In this document: in pieces, positions 61,966 to 64,000 of the stretch
Position numbering within the stretch: the stretch's first letter is position 1
Layout: every line of letters starts with the position of its first letter
Assembly (NCBI GenBank): GCA_963747735.1
Contig: CAVVGE010000007.1
Span: 672,846-736,845 of the forward strand
Direction of reading: 5' to 3'
DNA from: AP-15 sp963747735
GTDB lineage: Bacteria; Pseudomonadota; Alphaproteobacteria; ATCC43930; CGMCC-115725
DNA: 64,000 nt
The notes under the pieces: model-generated
Database searches by the model: none
What the model was told of the DNA's origin: nothing
Seen by the model: the letters and a program-made list of their open reading frames with translations, nothing else
Translations under genes and position numbers: made by a program

Positions 61966-63174
61966 GTGACGCGACTGACCGACCTGTCGCCCGACCAGGC
62001 CAAACGCCTAGCCGAGGCCGAATGCCCGGAATTTGAGACGCGGCCCTGGGTGACGGGCCCGGCGCTCTCGCAGCGCCGCATTGCGATCGTATCGTCCGCC
62101 GGGCTCGTCGTGCGTGGTGAGGAGCCGTTCCGCGGCCGCGACCCGCATTACCACGCGATCCCGGCGACGACGCCGATCAAAGACCTGCTGTGCAGCCATA
62201 TCTCGATCAATTTCGACCGCACCGGGTTGCAGGAAGATTGGAACGTCGCCTTTCCGATCGACCGGCTGCGGGAGCTAGCGGCCGAGGGAACGATCGGGTC
62301 GATAGCCGATACCCACTATGCGTTCATGGGCGCGACCGACCCGTTGCAGATGGAGCCGCATGCCCGTGAACTCGCCGGCCGCCTGAAGCAGGACCAGGCC
62401 GACAGCGTCCTCCTCGCCCCCGTTTGACCGGTCTGCACGCGCGCCGTGAGCGCGCTGGGCCATTATCTCGAGGAAGAGGGTATTGCGACGGTTGCGATCG
62501 CGTTGATCCGGCCGCAGGCGGAGAACACCAAGCCGCCGCGGGCGTTGTGGGTGCCGTTCGAGCTCGGGCGGCCGTTCGGTCCGCCGAACGATCCGGCATT
62601 TCAGAAGCGCGTCGTCCTCGCTGCGCTCGGCATGCTGGTCGAGGATGGCGGGCCAGTTCGGATCATCGATTTCCCCGACGACGATCCGCGCGCCCAGCCC
62701 GATCCGGCGTGGCGGCCGCCATTCATGCCGGCCGCGGTCGCCGATGGCGATGCAGAGTCGCTGGCGTCCCGGCTGGAGGCGGAAATCTTGTTTCTCCAGG
62801 GCGCGCATCGGCGCTGGCTGGAACAGCACGGCCGCAGCACCGTAGGCCTGACCGGGCTCGCGATAAACGACTGTGCCCATTATGTTGCGGAATGGCTGCG
62901 CGGCAAGGCGCCGCCGAGCCCACGCGACGGGTTCTCGGCGCCGCTGATCCTGCGCTTCGCGGTCGACGATCTGAAGGCGTTCTGCCTGGAGGCCGCCGCG
63001 GCCGGGGCCGCCAAACCGTCGAGCCGTCAGCTTACCGACTGGCTCTGGAACGAGACCGCGACCGGAGCGGCGATCCACGTGCTGCGCGAGATGCTGCAGG
63101 CGCACGAAGACGATCGCCTGCGGCTGATCGTCAGCAACTTCATCGTGCCGGCCGCGAGAGTGCGCGGCGGGTGA
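61966..63174 (+). CDS. GrdB/PrdB-like reductase, probable selenoprotein (in-frame TGA at 62425-62427)
   Basis: Read through one TGA, the frame gives 402 residues from a GTG start (AGGAG upstream) to TGA at 63172-63174. The N-terminal part has RIAIVSSAGLVVRGEEPFRG, DWNVAFPIDRLRELAAEGTI and GSIADTHYAFMG, blocks I associate with the glycine/sarcosine/betaine/D-proline reductase selenoprotein B family. The TGA is codon 154, in LLAPV-U-PVCTRAVSALG. This gives the U-x-x-C redox motif at the family's catalytic position, where other members have Cys or Sec. Reading continues in the same frame with family-like sequence (YLEEEGIATVAIALIRPQAE). A hairpin placed like a bacterial SECIS follows the TGA. 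If TGA were a plain stop, both halves would be separated from the active site. The substrate is unknown; genes around it suggest reductive detoxification. Confidence 0.82.
62425..62455 (+). promoter_or_regulatory. UGA codon and candidate SECIS hairpin
   Basis: The TGA (62425-62427) is followed by 11 nt and then a 17-nt hairpin: GCGCGC (62439-62444), loop CGTGA (62445-62449), GCGCGC (62450-62455). In E. coli fdhF the essential upper stem-loop is likewise 17 nt, begins 11 nt after UGA and has a GU in its loop; the loop here also contains GU. All-GC stems are not rare in this genome, so position is the main evidence. Confidence 0.65.
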
Positions 63175-63181
63175 GGAGCAG

Positions 63182-63877
63182 ATGGACGGCATAAAGGTCC
63201 TTGCCTTCGATACAGGCGGCACGGTGCTCGACTGGCATGCCGGCTTGACCGCGGCGATGACGGCATGGGGCACCGCGCAGGGCGTTGAGCGCGACTGGCA
63301 CGCGCTGGCGAACGAGCATCGCCGCCGCTCACTGCGCCGGATGACCAACACGGTCGATCCCCGATTCAACATCGACGACGTACACCGCGACGTGCTGGGT
63401 GAATTGTTCGACGAGAATGGGCTCGGTGGTTCCGCGGAAGGCCGGCGAGCAATCGCGGAGCGTTGGCACCAGCTCGATGCGTGGCCGGACTTTGTCGCAG
63501 CGCTGCGGCGGTTGCGGCGGCACCGCATCTGCGTCTCGTTCACCATCCTCAGCCTGTCGCTGATCGTCGATGTATCGCGTCGCAACGGCATTGATTGGGA
63601 TGCTGTGATCCCGTGTGAGATGCTGCGCGTCTACAAGCCGCTCCCCGATGCCTATCGGCGGGCCTCCGCGTTTCTGGCCGTCGAGCCGCAAGAAATCCTG
63701 ATGGTGGCGTGCCACAATTTCGACCTCGATGCGGCCCGCGGCGTCGGCTATCGCACCGCCTTCGTGCGTCGCCCCGACGAGTGGGGGCCCGCCGGTCCGC
63801 CGGACCCCGTACCCAACCCGGCCACCGACATCGCGGTCGAGGGGTTTGCGGAACTCGCCGACCATTTGGGTGCCTGA
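63182..63877 (+). CDS. haloacid dehalogenase type II-like HAD hydrolase
   Basis: The 231-residue HAD protein has the nucleophile Asp in VLAFDTGGTVLDWHAG. Motif II is shifted to SFTILSLSLIVDVSRRNGID, motif III lysine lies in RVYKPLPDAYRRA, and motif IV is ILMVACHNFDLDAARGVGYR. This is the layout of L-2-haloacid dehalogenases, which displace the halide through an aspartyl ester. Some catalytic residues of characterised enzymes differ, so the substrate may not be a haloacid. It starts 7 bp after the selenoprotein stop with GAGGAG upstream, so the two form an operon. Confidence 0.82.
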   Translation: MDGIKVLAFDTGGTVLDWHAGLTAAMTAWGTAQGVERDWHALANEHRRRSLRRMTNTVDPRFNIDDVHRDVLGELFDENGLGGSAEGRRAIAERWHQLDAWPDFVAALRRLRRHRICVSFTILSLSLIVDVSRRNGIDWDAVIPCEMLRVYKPLPDAYRRASAFLAVEPQEILMVACHNFDLDAARGVGYRTAFVRRPDEWGPAGPPDPVPNPATDIAVEGFAELADHLGA

Positions 63878-64000
63878 AACCGAGTAAAACCTCGGTCCTA
63901 TCTCGTCGCCAGCCCAGTTTGGGAGCGTCGAGTTTGCGGCCGTCGGAAAGGACGTTATGTAACAGAGACATTTCTCCTGCTTATCGAGCTCGATGATGTG
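63878..64000 (+). other. window end, no gene recognised
   Basis: A short dyad ACCGAG-N6-CTCGGT (63879-63896) follows the dehalogenase stop but lacks a T-run, so it is only a weak terminator candidate. The remaining ~100 bp has no coding frame I can identify; a mobile-element fragment is possible. Confidence 0.35.

Noticed and set aside
62425..62427. TGA as an inactivating nonsense mutation in the GrdB-like gene
   Set aside because: The codon falls exactly on the expected Sec/Cys position of a UxxC motif, and a hairpin with SECIS spacing follows. No other lesion is present in the gene.
63549..63971. A minus-strand frame beginning near the window end
   Set aside because: It runs antisense through the dehalogenase gene and has no recognisable domain.
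1..64000. tRNA, rRNA and CRISPR arrays
   Set aside because: I looked for clover-leaf-like and repeated-spacer patterns in the gaps and saw none; without a covariance search a lone tRNA could still be missed.

Overview
The window is GC-rich, protein-dense bacterial DNA. The run dgt - argS - SPOR protein - nagZ - site-2 protease - scpA - scpB (8035-15423) is a gene order typical of Alphaproteobacteria, so I read this as a chromosomal segment of a metabolically versatile, probably soil or freshwater, alphaproteobacterium. No rRNA, tRNA or CRISPR array was seen, and I cannot name a genus.

Layout. 1-2768: the start of a FAD-linked oxidase, a two-partner-secretion transporter (TpsB) and a convergent DUF928 gene. 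2776-5374: two insertion sequences of different families sit back to back, each bordered by CTAG. 5552-7950: a PIN-domain toxin-antitoxin pair and a patatin lipoprotein operon. 8035-15423: the intact housekeeping block. 15499-16956: an AT-richer O-antigen ligase that looks acquired. 17301-24307: azoreductase, acetyltransferase, two aldehyde dehydrogenases (the first has lost its N-terminal half), an aldo/keto reductase, a radical SAM protein and a luciferase-like oxidoreductase.

24346-32249 is a molybdenum/tungsten island: a ModE-type regulator, TupA and TupB, a Mop molybdate-binding protein, a BtuCD/MolABC-type importer and a xanthine-dehydrogenase-family molybdoenzyme. A 24-bp palindrome (half site CGNNATATCC) lies in front of mop, the xanthine dehydrogenase and, outside the island, the truncated aldehyde dehydrogenase. 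I propose it as this organism's Mo-box. Several Mo genes are damaged: a stop codon in the permease, a stop plus a frameshift in the dehydrogenase, and no tupC.

32369-54954 is a catabolic region with two Baeyer-Villiger monooxygenases, a luciferase-like monooxygenase, three amidohydrolases, a metallo-beta-lactamase-fold hydrolase, a ring-hydroxylating dioxygenase, glutathione transferase, VOC, amine oxidase and shikimate-dehydrogenase-like genes, an MFS transporter and a MazEF-type module. Four genes here carry single-base frameshifts, while the housekeeping block carries none. 55364-55980 is the 3' end of a degenerate group II intron.

57054-63877 looks like a TetR-controlled detoxification island: a DehI-family dehalogenase, a DHA2 efflux pump, a glutathione transferase, a peroxiredoxin-like protein, the TetR regulator, a GrdB-like reductase and a type II haloacid dehalogenase. 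The same operator, TAGAT-N6-ATCTA, lies on both sides of the regulator gene. The GrdB-like gene (61966-63174) is open throughout except for one in-frame TGA at 62425-62427. That TGA sits exactly where selenocysteine is expected (U-P-V-C), and a 17-nt hairpin starts 11 nt after it, the geometry of a bacterial SECIS element. I consider this probable selenoprotein, in this regulatory setting, the most interesting object in the window.
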